From positions 62,501 to 106,729 of the forward strand of contig CAXKVR010000073.1 in assembly GCA_964058845.1 (NCBI GenBank): a stretch of DNA of 44,229 bases, read 5' to 3'. Positions 11,561 through 23,579 of the stretch are shown piece after piece; position 1 is the stretch's first letter, and each line of letters begins with the position of its first letter. Position numbers and translations under genes: made by a program. The stretch comes from Carex sylvatica. Lineage: Eukaryota > Streptophyta > Magnoliopsida > Poales > Cyperaceae. The notes below the pieces were generated by a model. The model was given only the letters and a program-made list of their open reading frames with translations, made no database searches and had not been told where the DNA came from.

Positions 11561-12004
11561 CACTAGATCGCTTCTCCAAACCGTCTCTCTTAGATTGTCT
11601 CTCTCCATTAGAATCTAAGAGAGATGCCGGAGAATTCCGTCGGAGAGAAGAAAGCGTTGTCGCAGCCGTCTCTCTCCACTAGATCACTGCCGTCACTGTC
11701 GCTGCGCCGTCACTGTTGTCGATGCCACCGCTACCGTCGCGGCCAAAGCAGAAGAGAAGAGATCGAGATAGAAGAGAAGAGAGAGAAAGAGAAGGCATAT
11801 TTTGGAAAGTTTATAATCGTATGGTATGTGGAGAAAGAGACGATCGGGAAGAAAATTTAAATATGCAAAATCTGGAAAGACTTTGAATTTCTGTTAGAAT
11901 GTGGGGACCAAGTCTGTTAAAATTAATTAAACGGGAGTAGATAAGGCTCTGTGGACAAATGGTGGACAAAGGTTAGTGGATAGAAACCTTTTCTCTTTTT
12001 TAAA

Positions 12005-12642
12005 TGCTCAAACCGGTCATTTTTTTGACCAGTTGGATAGAAAATTCGAACCAGTCAAATAATAATTGGTCAGGAATTTTTTTTTAAATATTTGATAGAT
12101 TACTTTTGAAGTATAATTAGCATAATTATACATAAATACGCTAAATTACGCTAAATTTAACATAATTATACTAAATTTAGCTTAAATGCTAAATTACGCT
12201 AAACTACACTAATTTATGTTGATTATGCTAAATTATACTCTTGTTTTCTTTCATAAAATATTGACAATTTTCTTTTATTTTTAAGTCATTTTGTGCTACC
12301 TTTCATAAATCATAGAATATCATTAAAAATAGTAAAACAAATTCAAAAATAATAATAATTGGTATTCTACAAGTTCATTATATAACCAATTTACTGGGCT
12401 ACTTAGATCGAAGATTAGAAATAAAAATTTTTATCGGAAACTTGAACTCAAGTTTTGAGACTCTTCCCTTTGTTTTAGTATAATTAGCATAAGTTAGCGT
12501 AATTTAGCATATTTTAGTATAGTTATGCTAATTATACATCAAAAGAAGTAATCTAACAAATATTTCTAAAAAAAATGACCAGTCATTTTCTAGCCAGTCT
12601 GAATTTTTAATCCAATCGTCCAAAAGATGGCCGGTTTGGACA
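12005..12642. mobile_element. Terminal-inverted-repeat DNA element (non-autonomous), 8-bp TSD
   Basis: The left end TGCTCAAACCGGTC and the reverse complement of the right end, TGTCCAAACCGGCC, begin inverted repeats of about 135 bp that run into a shared TATAATTAGCATAA segment. Both ends are flanked by TTTTTAAA (11997-12004 and 12643-12650), an apparent 8-bp target duplication. The centre is AT-rich with repeated GCTAAATT words and no coding capacity. Eight-bp duplications fit hAT; long inverted repeats also occur in Mutator-like elements, which make 9-bp duplications. The boundaries look good; the superfamily is open. Confidence 0.72.
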
Positions 12643-12650
12643 TTTTTAAA

Positions 12651-14235
12651 AAATATCCAACTAACATGGGTATATTTCATTTTTCGGGATGAGATCGATC
12701 GATCTAGTACCTTCAAGTTGAAGATACCACTTTATAGTTTTACTTTTATGCTTGGTTTCAATAGTTTTCAAGAAGATCCAGAGATAAGTCTCAAAATTCT
12801 ATTCATTTGACGAGCTCATTTTCTTCTTGTCTTTTGCCTTTTTGTGACAAATAAAATAGGTTTCTATTGATATAGAAGAAACAAATAGATATGATATGAG
12901 AGGGAACAAGAACTGGGCCTTACTAGGCCCGAACAATATATACCCAATATCATATTAAAAGGCTTTGCAGTTGGCCCGAAATATAGAGGATATTCAAACA
13001 GTTTCCAAATGTGATAATTAGGTTGGCAAATTAAAATATTTTAATGATGTTGTCATATCATTTATGTTTCGGTTCTATTTAAGTGTAAAAAATAGTAGAA
13101 TAAATAATTATGATTTAAGATAGAAGAGTCCAACACCAACAGAGCTAGCATGGATATTTATAAATTATAATTACCAAGGAAGCTGTCACCTGTCACCTGT
13201 CACCTGTCACCTGTCAGTCAGACAGACTCAATCAGTATAGTCGAATAACAGTTTCAACTTCGAAATGAACTCTAAAATTAAGCCTAACTAAAGAAAGGAA
13301 CTAACTAATTTAAGTAATGACTTAATTTTAGACTTCAATCAAACATATAGATTGAAATGATTAACTTAGGTCTTAACTAAATATCACCTCAAAGTGAAAG
13401 CTTAAAATTAACTAGTGTATTAATTGTGTGTTTATTAGGTACGAGGTTGGTCTGATCTCCTTCTTCTTTGAAAATTTTAGAAATTATGACATACATTGGT
13501 TGAGTCACTGTAAATCTCGTTTTTCTCAATTTCGGTTGTCTAATTGACCTTCTCCTAATGAAATTCTTATATTGGATGAGCGTAAACACTTTTATTTAGT
13601 TCAAGCAAATGTTGTCGTCGGAGAAGTGGTTTTATCTACAAATTGTCATAATTTCAGTGCCCTGAAGGGATTCGCCAATGTTTAATGTCATATATAATTG
13701 CAGATTATCAACAAAATCTATCTAGGTCCATGTATATCATATTTTTAGAAACACCCTTTTGATGAACTTTGGATTTTTTTTTTTTTTTTTGGTTTTTTAT
13801 TTTATATTCCTTACTTCACATCTGAGGAAAAATTTGAGCTCAGTTAATTAATGTTTTAGGTGATTTCACTTTCGGTTGTAAAATGATGGATAATCAATTC
13901 TGGTTTTTTGGTTGACATCAATGCTAGTGCATAGTCAATCTCTCTTAATAGCATTTTGCATCCTGCTCCTTTCTTTTGGTCTAACTATGAAATTATGTTT
14001 AGTTTGATCTGGTTGTTTTTTTTTTTTTGTTGAAATCAAATCTGAATGTGCATGGAATTAGACATGGATCCCTCAGGGAATCATTTGAAAAGCCAAACTA
14101 GAAAAGCAGCACAAAGGCACCGAGGCCAAAATTGGGGCGTGGACCAAACCACGCTTATGTTAAATTTAGTGAGGGAAGATCAAGAAGCTAGAAGTGTTGT
14201 TGAGCCAGAAACCTTTACAAAATAATTTTGGAATA
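12651..14235. other. Gene-free AT-rich DNA
   Basis: No supportable gene was found. A four-copy CTGTCAC minisatellite sits at about 13187-13216. T-rich homopolymers occur near 13770 and 14020. Short open frames show no family features. Confidence 0.45.
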
Positions 14236-14237
14236 AG

Positions 14238-14452
14238 TTGGCTCCCATTTTGAGGAAATAAATCTGCTGCGATCCAAACGGAATTGCAGGTCCCTGTTAT
14301 TCCCGATCAAAGGGTTCATTTTTCTAAATACACGAATCTCAATAGAAGTTGTTTTCATGTACGAATCTCAAAACAAATGAAAAGTTGGATTTGGAATTAC
14401 AGGGTCCTTGCAATTCCTATGGATCACAGCAGATTTGTTTCCCCATTTTGAA
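14238..14452. mobile_element. Foldback MITE related to the neighbouring one
   Basis: The segment starting CATTTTGAGGAAATAAATCT is the imperfect inverse of the one ending AGATTTGTTTCCCCATTTTG. The arms are about 55 bp and also share ATCC, GGAATTGCA and the GTCCCTG/AGGGTCCT region. The arm sequence (GGATCRCAGCAGATTTGTTT) is shared with the MITE at 14540-14767, so both belong to one family. Confidence 0.5.
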
Positions 14453-14539
14453 CTCACAATTGGAGTCGTGTCGCCAAAGTAGTGAATTACAACGTTGTTG
14501 GAAAACCTTGAAGTCAGACTTCTATGATTACAAAAACTG

Positions 14540-14767
14540 TGTTAACAAGGAATGAAATCTGTTGCAATTCAAATTTGATGAACAGTATTATAAAATTCTT
14601 GTTTTTTTAAATCTAACCGTTCAACTTTTTCTGTGCACCCATCTCCAAACAGCTAATTTTTCTGTGCACGCATCTCAAAATAAATCGACAGTTGAATTTG
14701 AAAAAACAAGAATTTAAGAATATTGTTCATCCAATTCGGATCGCAGCAGATTTGTTTCCTGTTAACA
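14540..14767. mobile_element. MITE with ~85-bp inverted arms
   Basis: The left end TGTTAACAAGGAATGAAATC is inverted at the right end, which closes TTTGTTTCCTGTTAACA. The arms agree over about 85 bp, including TTGATGAACA and ATTCTTGTTTTTT. There is no coding capacity. Confidence 0.6.
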
Positions 14768-16676
14768 AAATATATAGGATGGGGTTGGAATCCAGACATG
14801 CACACCAGTTTCCTGTTATTGCTGATTGGAGATCATACGAGTTTAATTACAAGTATTTTTTTAATTTAAATTTGGTTGTAAATCTATTGTGCAAATTATA
14901 TACCGGTAATTTTGAATTTAATTAGGATGTCAATTTATTTTAGAACTATATAATGTTTTTGGTCAGGTTGTCACCATCAGTGTTATCAAGTTAGAATGTA
15001 TTTTTTCTAATTTTCCTGGGTAGACTAACTTAAGGCGCCTAGAGATCGGGATCTGGTATTATCAATAACACTGTACTGGAGCATCCCATTTCCATCCTCG
15101 AAGGCAAGGCAAGGCAAGGCAACGCAACGCATGGCAAGGCATGGCATGCGGGTCCTACGAGTCAGTCATCTAGATTCAGGGTCACGGAGGTGAGTTCGTT
15201 GCATTGAAATTTGAATCCCTTGTTAGATTGGTCCAAACATCATTTTAGCTTTTGACTAAAGAAGTGAAGACAAGACGAGATAAGATAAAAGAGTATCTCC
15301 CTCTATCTATTTCAAATTTTCATTGATACTCAATCCTACAGCTGTCCTGTACTGTACTCTCCAGTAACACGCACATCACTGGACCGCTCGCTACATCTAT
15401 CTATTTCCTATTCATCCTGCAAATTTATTTATTCTTAAGTAAATTCAAGCCAAATATAAATTTTCAATTATTTTATAGTATTAGTATTAAGAAGAGGGCT
15501 CAAATGCTCTATTAATTTAGTGCTTTAATTATGTCTTCACATTTTTATTTTTATTTTTAAACTTCAAACAATTATTTCGAACTGTGCAAGATGATCTTCA
15601 TATTAAAACGTTCTTGAAGAACAAATTTTACATTTAAAATAAAAATACTATTTATTTTTAGATAAGTACAAAGTTACTGTTTTTCATAAGAGCTAGAAAC
15701 ATAAAAAAACAAACAATAATTTTATATCTATTTAAAAATATAGTAATTTTTTTCCAAAAGATATAAAATTTAATCTCCAACCACATATTAATATTGAGAT
15801 AATATTAAGCAGTCGTGATTGTCTGTTTGAACTTTAAAAATAAAAATAAGAATGTCAAATATAATTGAGGTATATTTTTCTATATTGAGGTGGAACTAAT
15901 AAATCTTGAATGAAAATTAAGTTGAAACTTTAAATACACAATATATAGTGGGTGAACTTTAACCACTAAAATACAAATAAATATTTAATAAATATATTTT
16001 TGGGAGTATTGGACTATATAAAGAGTTTTAAAAATATAAAATATAATTAAATTTTAACATACATAGCTAATTTGTTTAAATTACATAAATTGACTGACCG
16101 AGCTGAGCATCCTTATGAAAGAATTGTACAAGCAAAGGAAAGGAAAGTAAAGTAAAGTAAGATGAAACCACATGAACCAAATAAATGACGTGGCAGGCCA
16201 AAGGCAGGAGCGCTCCAACTTTTCCACCTAATTGGAGATGATTTGAGTTATATAAACTATGGAAATTAAGATGAGAGCACATGAACTGATGAACCAGAGG
16301 TCCAGAGCCGAGCCGAGTAGCGGAGGAGGACACTGACACTGACACTGACACTGACAGTAGTACAGCTAAATAATATAATAATACAGGACGGACGGGACAC
16401 GGGTCCAGATTCTGTTTTAAAAGGGAGATGATTGAAACCAAGAATTGATAAAACAGAAACAGACACATATACACATATGAGATATGACATATCCCTTCCC
16501 TTGCAAAACAAAAAACAAAAAACAAAAAATAAAAACAACTAAAATGCGTCCCTACTCCCTCTCCAATTAGAATTAATTAGGATCCATTTTAATTATATTT
16601 TAGCCCCTCGCCAGCCCGGCCCCAGGCCCCCAGCATCCCCTACCCCCCTCAATCCTCATCCCCACCATACTCGCCA
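14768..16676. other. Gene-free DNA and UNC93-like promoter region
   Basis: AAGGC-type pentamer repeats occur at about 15103-15145, and a four-copy CACTGA hexamer at about 16328-16356. The middle (15400-16080) is very AT-rich. A minus-strand open frame at 16076-16525 includes the translated hexamer array (VSVSVSVS) and is not considered a gene. A CCCCAGCATCCCCTACCCCC tract just before 16677 is probably 5' untranslated leader. Confidence 0.5.
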
Positions 16677-18746
16677 ATGGCTTCCCTCACACAAGATCAA
16701 GAAGAAGAACAAAAGCCTTCTCCATGGCGCTACAACTCTCCTTTCGTTCAAGTATCCCTTGTAGGATTGGTTTGTTTCTGTTGCCCTGGTATGTTCAATG
16801 CCTTATCTGGCATGGGAGGAGGCGGCCAGCTTGATCCCACGGCTGCCAGCAATGCTAACACCGCTCTTTACGCAGCATTCTCCATCTCCGGTGTACTTGG
16901 TGGGGCCGCTTTCAACCTCCTTGGACCCCGCCTCACTCTATTTATTGCAGCTTTGACATACCCTCTTTATGCTTCTTCTTTTCTCTATTATAATCACCAC
17001 AAAAGCCAGATCTTTCCTATACTTGCTGGTGGAATTTTAGGTAATTCTCTTTTTTTCTTGACATCTTTCCTATACTTGCTATATATTATTAAGAAGCCAA
17101 TTCAGTTCAGTTCAGTTCAGTTCAGTTCAATTCCTGAGTCACAGTACGTGTGTCTCCGATCAGGTGTTGGAGCTGGTTTGTTATGGGCTGGGCAGGGTGC
17201 AATAATGACCTCATATCCGCCCCACGACAGAAAGGGATCCTACATCTCTCTCTTCTGGACTATTTTTAACTTTGGTGGTGTCATTGGCGGTTTAATCCCA
17301 TTTTCCCTCAATTACCATCGTACCAGTGGAGCCACCTCTGTCTCCGACTCCACTTACATAGCCTTCATGGCTTTCATGCTTCTTGGTGCCCTCTTGGCTC
17401 TCACTATCTTGCCTCCTTCCAGAGTGGTACCTATATATAATTATAAACTCACACAAACTAACTAACTTTCTCTTTAATTAAAGAGATACAAAACAAACCA
17501 AACTGTATTCAAATGTTTCTCAATGTTTTCGTCAAACTTTTATTCCAAGCTGGTGATCATTAATTATATAGATGTTTGTCTTTTTAGTAAATTTTGTTTC
17601 GGTACAGACCAAATGAAAAGGTTTGCCAAATGTATGTACAATTAAATTTTGAACTGCTATCCTTGGAACACATCATGCCAATTCTGTTCAGTAGTGCCTG
17701 CTATGGTACAGTAAATAATTGTGAGTTCAGTAGTGCCTGGTACGGCACAGTAAGGAATACTTAACTTTTATTATTATTGTTGACAACAAATAACCCATGA
17801 CAGGTACGGAATGATGGTACCCGTGCTTCAAGAGTTGTCTACTCTGATGTACATACAGAATGGCTAGAAATTGTGAAGCTGTTTTCAAATTGGAAAATGC
17901 TACTTATGCTCCCTGCCTCTTGGGCAAGTAACTTCTTCTATACTTACCAATTCAACAATGTAAATGGGAAATTATTCACACTTCGAACAAAAGGTTTAAA
18001 CAATGTGTTCTATTGGGGTGCTCAAATGGTGGGTTCTTTTGGAATTGGCTATTTGTTGGATTTTAGTTTTACAAGTAGAAGGGTTAGGGGTTTGTTCGGT
18101 GTGGCAATTGTGGCAGCACTTGGTACAGCCATTTGGGGTGGCGGGTTAGCAAACCAATTGAGGTATACTGATGGGGAATGGACGGATCTGATTGATTTCA
18201 AGGATGGTGGGAGGTATGCAGGCCCATTTGTGTTGTATTTTAGTTACGGGTTGCTCGATGCTATGTTCCAGAGTTTGGTTTATTGGGTGATTGGTGCACT
18301 TGCAGATGATTCGCAGATACTAAGCAGGTACATTTCATTTCATTGGTTTTGTTTTCTTCTTATTAGAATAAGTCTGGTTCCTGGATCAAGTCAACAATCT
18401 ACATTAGAAAACTTTAAACTTTTTGTCAGCTGATTCTGTTGTTGATTTGTATCAAATAGTTTGTTTGAAAAATTACAGATACAGCGGGTTTTATAAGAGT
18501 ATACAGAGTGCAGGTGCAGCCGTGGCATGGCAAGTCGATACTCATCACACACCTCTGCTGACTCAGCTAATTATAAATTGGGTTCTGACAACAATTAGTT
18601 ATCCACTGCTTGCTTTGTTGTTGATTTGGGCAGTTAAAGATGATATAACTCCAGCAGAGGCGGTAGCAGTAGCAGTACCATTACCAGTTGGAGAGATAGA
18701 TATTCAAGGTAAAATTAAAATTGGGTCTGGAAAAACTAGCGTGTAA
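16677..18746 (+). CDS. UNC93-like protein 1 (major-facilitator-like membrane protein), 4 exons
   Basis: This is a multi-span membrane protein of the plant UNC93-like family; its substrate is unknown, and some UNC93 proteins modulate K+ channels. Exons 16677-17040, 17164-17426, 17804-18327 and 18479-18746 join with correct phases into 472 residues, close to the family length. Features include the N-terminal SPFVQVSLVGLVCFCCPGMF helix, the GMGGGGQLD motif, GAGLLWAGQGAIMTSYP, the NNVFYWGAQMVGSFGIGYLL helix, AGPFVLYFSYGLLDA, LADDSQILSRYSGFYKSIQS and GAAVAWQVDT. About 11 hydrophobic segments can be read. Intron 1 (123 nt) is open and in frame, so a retained-intron product would gain 41 residues; conservation of the spliced GILGVGAGLL junction supports removal. 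The C-terminal tail is low-complexity. Confidence 0.94.
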
Positions 18747-21700
18747 ATAAGGAAGGACGTAACTTGATTATTTATTAATGGCATCAAATAATGGAATAAG
18801 TAATTAAAGTTCTTTTCTTCTAGAAAATAACGCCACCTTTATTAATTATAGTTTGACTTGGTGATAGTTTTGGTTTTGGGGTATTTATTGTGAGTTTGTT
18901 ATGTACTCGTGGCTTTTGCATTGAGGTTCAATAATATATTTTCGTGGGGGTGCAACATTGCTTTTTGGGCCCCTAAAAATTGCTTGTATATTACAAAAAA
19001 ATAATGATAAAATCATCTCTCTACAAAACAAAACAAAAATAGTGATAAAGACAATAAGAAACTCGTTTTCTCACGGCACAAGGGTACATTAATTGACCAG
19101 CTGGAACATAAATTAAAATATGTATGAGAATATGAATAAAGTAACTTAGCATAAACTTATGCATCCATGTGATGTGATCACATAAAAAATATATATATAG
19201 AACATAACTCGACCAAATTGATATACACAATATATAATTAGCATAAATTTCCACAGGCTAAAATCTTGATGTTGCCCACTTTCCTCCCTCTCTCTCTCTC
19301 TCTCTCTGTCTGGCTCTGCGCATTGAATGAGCGATCAAACTCCAGATGCAAAGGCGATTGCATTGTAAAATACATAATTAATTAATTAATATTTGCCAAG
19401 AAAAGACTGATTAATGTTTGATTGATTGCTTTCCTCTTCTCTTTCTATTAAAATTTGTCAGAAGGTGTTCTTCAATCAGGATTTGCTCTTCCATTCCAGG
19501 TTTAGGAGCAACTGATTTAGAATCTGAAATTGCATCTCAGCCATTGCGTAGGTGTGTAGGGGGTGGAAAATAACATTGTGATACTCTTCTGTATCATTTA
19601 TACATACAGATTGCTATTATTTGTTTTTTGTATAATATAACACATTTCATTTACCCTTTTTGAAAACACTCTCAAATATTCCAGACCTTAAAAAGGATGT
19701 ACTTCCTGAACTACACTAATTTGTAGTCCCTTCCACAGCCAGCTATATATGCTGTTCGCTGGTGGCACCATCAATTTTGGGTCTGAACTCTGAATGAAAG
19801 AAGCATGTATTTATCTACAAGTTACAAAATCGGATGAGATGAGATCATGAGATCGATATATGGGGTAATTCAATTGGTTGTTTGCTGTCGTGCAAGCTTA
19901 CACATTGGCGTTTGTGATCTATATATGTCATTTCACATAGCATCTAAATTAAAATGAAATTAGTTACGAGTCCTATTCTATTTTCTATTTGCTACTACTC
20001 AAGTCCATTCTTTCTAATTTGAAGAAAATTATTCAAGTAATAAATGTCCATCAACACACCATATAAAACCTTTTTGTAATATTGTTGCCGGTTCCCTTTA
20101 AATTGTTTTTGGTCCGTTTCGCTGAGCTCCTTCCAAGTCCCGTTTCTCTCCTTCATAGGAACTATTTTCGCTCTTCACCTCAGCTTCTACTCTTTTTTTG
20201 TCCTCCTGCTGATTGACTTTGCATTTTGAAACTTTTTGTATCTTTCCATCTTCTATTATTAGAATTTGTCTGTTCACCTATTTTTGTGCATAGAACGTGT
20301 TGGCCGAAATTTCCAGTTATTGTTTTGCTGAATTTGGAAGTAAACATGATGAGAACAATTCACATAACCTATATCGATAATACCATATACCCGTTTTGCT
20401 TCTTTTATGTTACTTGATTTGTACCTACCATTTAGTCATTCTGAAAATTTTATTTTAGCTAATTATTATATATTGTGTAATTCGTTTTGCTGTCAGACAC
20501 TTAAGGAACATAAAAGAAGCACTAGACAATGCAAAATGCTGATACATAAGAATTAAGAAACCTGACAATGCCAATTGTACATGAAAGACTACATGGAGCT
20601 TCCTGCTTTAGAAGCTTAATATGATCTCTTTCATTTCTCTGGTATGCTTATGTTAGTCAATAATTGATTTGTATAATATTAATACAATGAGCTGTGTGGA
20701 TTGTAGATCGATTATTGACAATTAATGCAGCTTTGTCCACCACAGTCCAGCAATAAAATGTACAGCTCAATGTGCTGTCCTATAGCCATACTCGTATTAA
20801 CAGAATTTCTCTTACTGTTCAATCAAATCAAGTACAAGTTTCAGAACAACAAAAATCATTTACTATTCAATCATTAGCTAAAAGCCTAAAACAACATAAC
20901 CATAGCTTTATTGAGTATAGTGAATCTCAACCGTGACTAAATAGAAACAGGCCTTGGTGCTCAATTTTAAAAAAAAGGTATAAAACTAAAAAACAAACAA
21001 ATTGGTGAGAACTTGATGAAAATTGACTGTTCCTGATTTTGCTGATTGCCTAACTTCCCAATTGCCTCTGCTTTACACACTGACAAATTTCACAATATGC
21101 ATGCTAGCTACTTCATCCGGTCGAAGTCTCATTCAGAGTCTGGCTCCCTGAAATTGCTTTCTAAATATTTTCTTCCAACTGACAAACTAGCTAGGATTCC
21201 TTTCCTCTCACAGGTCAAATCTCTTTTGTTCTTTGCCAATTTTTTAAACCTAGCTATATATATATATGTGTGTGCAGTCCTGTACAAATCCCACATATTC
21301 CTAGCCCCTAGGACCTTCTGGCATATGGCCTTCACCTTAAGAATAATATGACAAAAATAAATTTAAAATTGATTTAATTAGGTCAAAAAACGAATCTCAG
21401 GTGTCTCTGTAATTCCCTTTTGACCTTAATTTAGTCAATTATAACCTTGTTTTAAAAAAATGTCTTCATGCATGTACTCCTGAGGCCTTGTGAAGAATTT
21501 TCAAAAATTTAATGTTACTTTAGCTACAGCACTATTCTGATAATTAGGCTGCATGCATGGCATGTTGCAACTTAGTCCAGGTCGGACCAAGCACTAATGC
21601 ATAATTAATTAATTAATTAATTAAAGCAGAGGTATGAATGGATACATAAATAAAGGTAGACTACCAACCTCATTCCTTTGATTGGGGATATAATTAATGC

Positions 21701-21886
21701 AATAAAAAAAATTAGTTATTACTTCTAACTACTAACAATTAACCACACCGGCACCGCAATACATTTAGTAATTACAAGTAAAAATATTAAATTGATTGAC
21801 GAACATAACAACATTATATTAAATAATATATCCGAAACATATGGCGATAATGATGATGAAAAAAATATATATATATATATGTTAAA
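18747..21886. other. Intergenic DNA between the UNC93-like and peroxidase genes
   Basis: This holds 3' untranslated DNA after 18746, a (CT)n microsatellite at about 19288-19308, and AT-rich DNA with AATT-type simple repeats near 21600-21625. Short open frames (20226-20417, 21046-21351) lack recognisable domains. A region near 19480-19560 is less AT-rich but could not be matched to a gene. Confidence 0.45.
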
Positions 21887-23004
21887 TCACGCGTTAAACA
21901 TGCCGCAGTTCTTCCGGATTTGTCCAGCACTGCCTTCCAGCACTCCAACATTTCCCAACCTCACCAGTGCATTTGCAAGGAGGTTATAGAAGCTGCTTGG
22001 ATTACTTGCTAATGTATTGACCAAGTTAGCCGTCGAGTTGTCCAATGCCAGCTCCTGATCTATCTGCAGAATACCCTTGTGCATCTGGAGCTGCTTATAG
22101 TAGCTGTTGTCTAAGAAAAATGAGGTGTTCTGATCCAAAAAGGCAGTCCGGTCCCGATTCAGCGGTTTTTGGACTGGGCCGCAGGTTTTGTTCAGCTGCG
22201 CAAAGAGATTTGGGTCCATGGTCGGATCAGGTTTACCTGAACCGTTAAAATCCTCTAAACGGTCACGAAAGAAGATGCAGTGCGCGACACCCAGTGTGTG
22301 ACATCCGAGCAGTACAACCATCTCATTTAAGGAAAACCCTTTTGCTGTGAAGAATGGCAGTGCTTGAGACACAGTGAGTGAGGGACTAGGGAGGTTAACA
22401 TCATTAGGGTCTGATCTGAGACCGTCACGTCTGCCTGTTGGCACGGAATAGTTTAGACCGCCTGACTGAACAACTAAATCTCGTGTGGCTAGTGCAATGA
22501 TGTCTGCACAAGAGACGGTTTCAGAACAAACTTCCTCAATTTTCAACTTGATCTCGTCAATTAAGTCGTAACCGCGCACTGTTAGGTTGGGCCCAGCATT
22601 TTGCTCCGATGGTGTATTGTTGGTTGGTTTAATGAGAATTGAAGCATCACATCCCTATCCAATCAAAATTAAAAAAAATATTTAATTAATAATTGATTTT
22701 ATAATAATGAAAATTAATTAAGGATGTCGCTAGTTGTAATGTAAGTTACTGCATGCATGCATGCATGGCTTGTGTAACTTCCATCCTCATAATTAAAATG
22801 TACAGTACTTACATTGACAAAGCAATCATGGAAGTACATTCGCAAGAGTGCAGGGGTAAGACTGAAGTCGTTGAAGAAGCGTTGTTCCACCACTGATTCA
22901 ACTATGGACTCAGCCTGTGGGCATGAAGTATTATAGAAGCCAACCTTAAGAGTTGCTAAGGTTAGAGGGAGAAAAGATAGAATGAACAAGACTACTGATC
23001 TCAT
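21887..23004 (-). CDS. Class III (secretory) plant peroxidase, 2 exons
   Basis: This is a heme peroxidase of the secretory pathway and cell wall that oxidises phenolics with H2O2. Exons 23004-22813 and 22654-21887 join at the classic FVN|GCDAS intron site, giving 319 residues. A signal peptide spans about residues 1-17. The distal site is Arg55 and His59 in LLRMYFHDCFVN. GCDAS follows, then EEVCSETVSCADIIAL. The proximal heme ligand is His183 in LLGCHTLGVAHC, and the distal Ca-site loop is in DFNGSGKPDPTMDP. All eight family cysteines (CPQ, HDC, GCD, EVC, SCAD, AHC, KTC, NCG) are visible. Cys182, directly before the proximal His, is extra; Ala or Gly is usual there. Only one of the three ancestral introns remains. 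A TTTAAATAC TATA-like motif lies about 110 bp upstream. Confidence 0.95.
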
Positions 23005-23446
23005 GTCGTCTAGGTTAATTAGGATAGAGCAATGTTAGCTAGCTAGAGAGATCAATCGATCGATGGCAATTAATGAAGTGCATGTTCAAGCTAGGGTGAT
23101 CGATCGAGTATTTAAAGAAGCCAATTCAAGGTCAGGACTCAGGACATGCATGCATGGTTTTATTGTAGGTTGTAGCTAAAGGATTAATTATATATAATAT
23201 TATTATACTGTCCCTCTTTAATTGGAACAAAACTATTGTAATTGTGTTAGTTATATATGTTCAATATGTTTCCATTAGGTAAATTGCTTCAGATTCTGTG
23301 TGACCATGCGAGTACTATATATTTTACATTCTATGTGACCAGCGTAACAAGATGAACGGTTTGGATCGGTCATTTGGACTTTGAATATGGTGATTTATAG
23401 TCCAATGCACAGAGGTGCCTATGCATTGCAATGTATGGTAGACTTA

Positions 23447-23488
<42 letters not shown>

Positions 23489-23535
23489 TATTGCAGTTAC
23501 GCTGCTATTAATTAATTGAATAATTATATGAAACC
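23005..23535. promoter_or_regulatory. Peroxidase upstream region
   Basis: Just upstream of the peroxidase ATG (to the right on this strand) are GATCGATC-rich DNA and a TATA-like element at about 23108-23116. A (TA)n microsatellite of about 17 repeats lies at 23451-23486. Promoter function is inferred from position. Confidence 0.4.
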
Positions 23536-23579
23536 CCTCACTCCCATCCCCCCATCATCCCCTCATCTCTTAAACCCCC

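Larger units (their letters stand above)
10455..11975. mobile_element. Possible non-autonomous Mutator-like element with internal tandem arrays
   Basis: TTGTCCACAGA near 10463-10473 on the left pairs with TCTGTGGACAA near 11948-11958 on the right, in inverted orientation. Between them lie tandem arrays of 106-, 22- and 31-bp units and a GC-richer, CT-rich segment (about 11570-11790) resembling a transcribed leader. The inverted ends are short and imperfect, and I could not find a convincing 9-bp target duplication, so the element assignment is tentative. The arrays themselves are certain. Confidence 0.3.

Noticed and set aside
11284..11860. Open frames through the 31-bp array and the Arg-rich stretch after it
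   Set aside because: The first is a translated tandem repeat; the second is low-complexity with no recognisable family. Possibly a transposon leader, but not a supportable gene.
16076..16538. Minus-strand open frames of 90-149 codons upstream of the UNC93-like gene
   Set aside because: They include a translated hexamer array (VSVSVSVS), have hydrophobic AT-driven composition and no domain, and occupy a likely promoter.
22580..22660. A possible 1-nt frameshift at the start of peroxidase exon 2
   Set aside because: On first reading I counted one extra base. Recounting the exon, with 22654 as its first base, keeps GCDAS in frame with the rest of exon 2 and gives 256 intact codons, so there is no frameshift.
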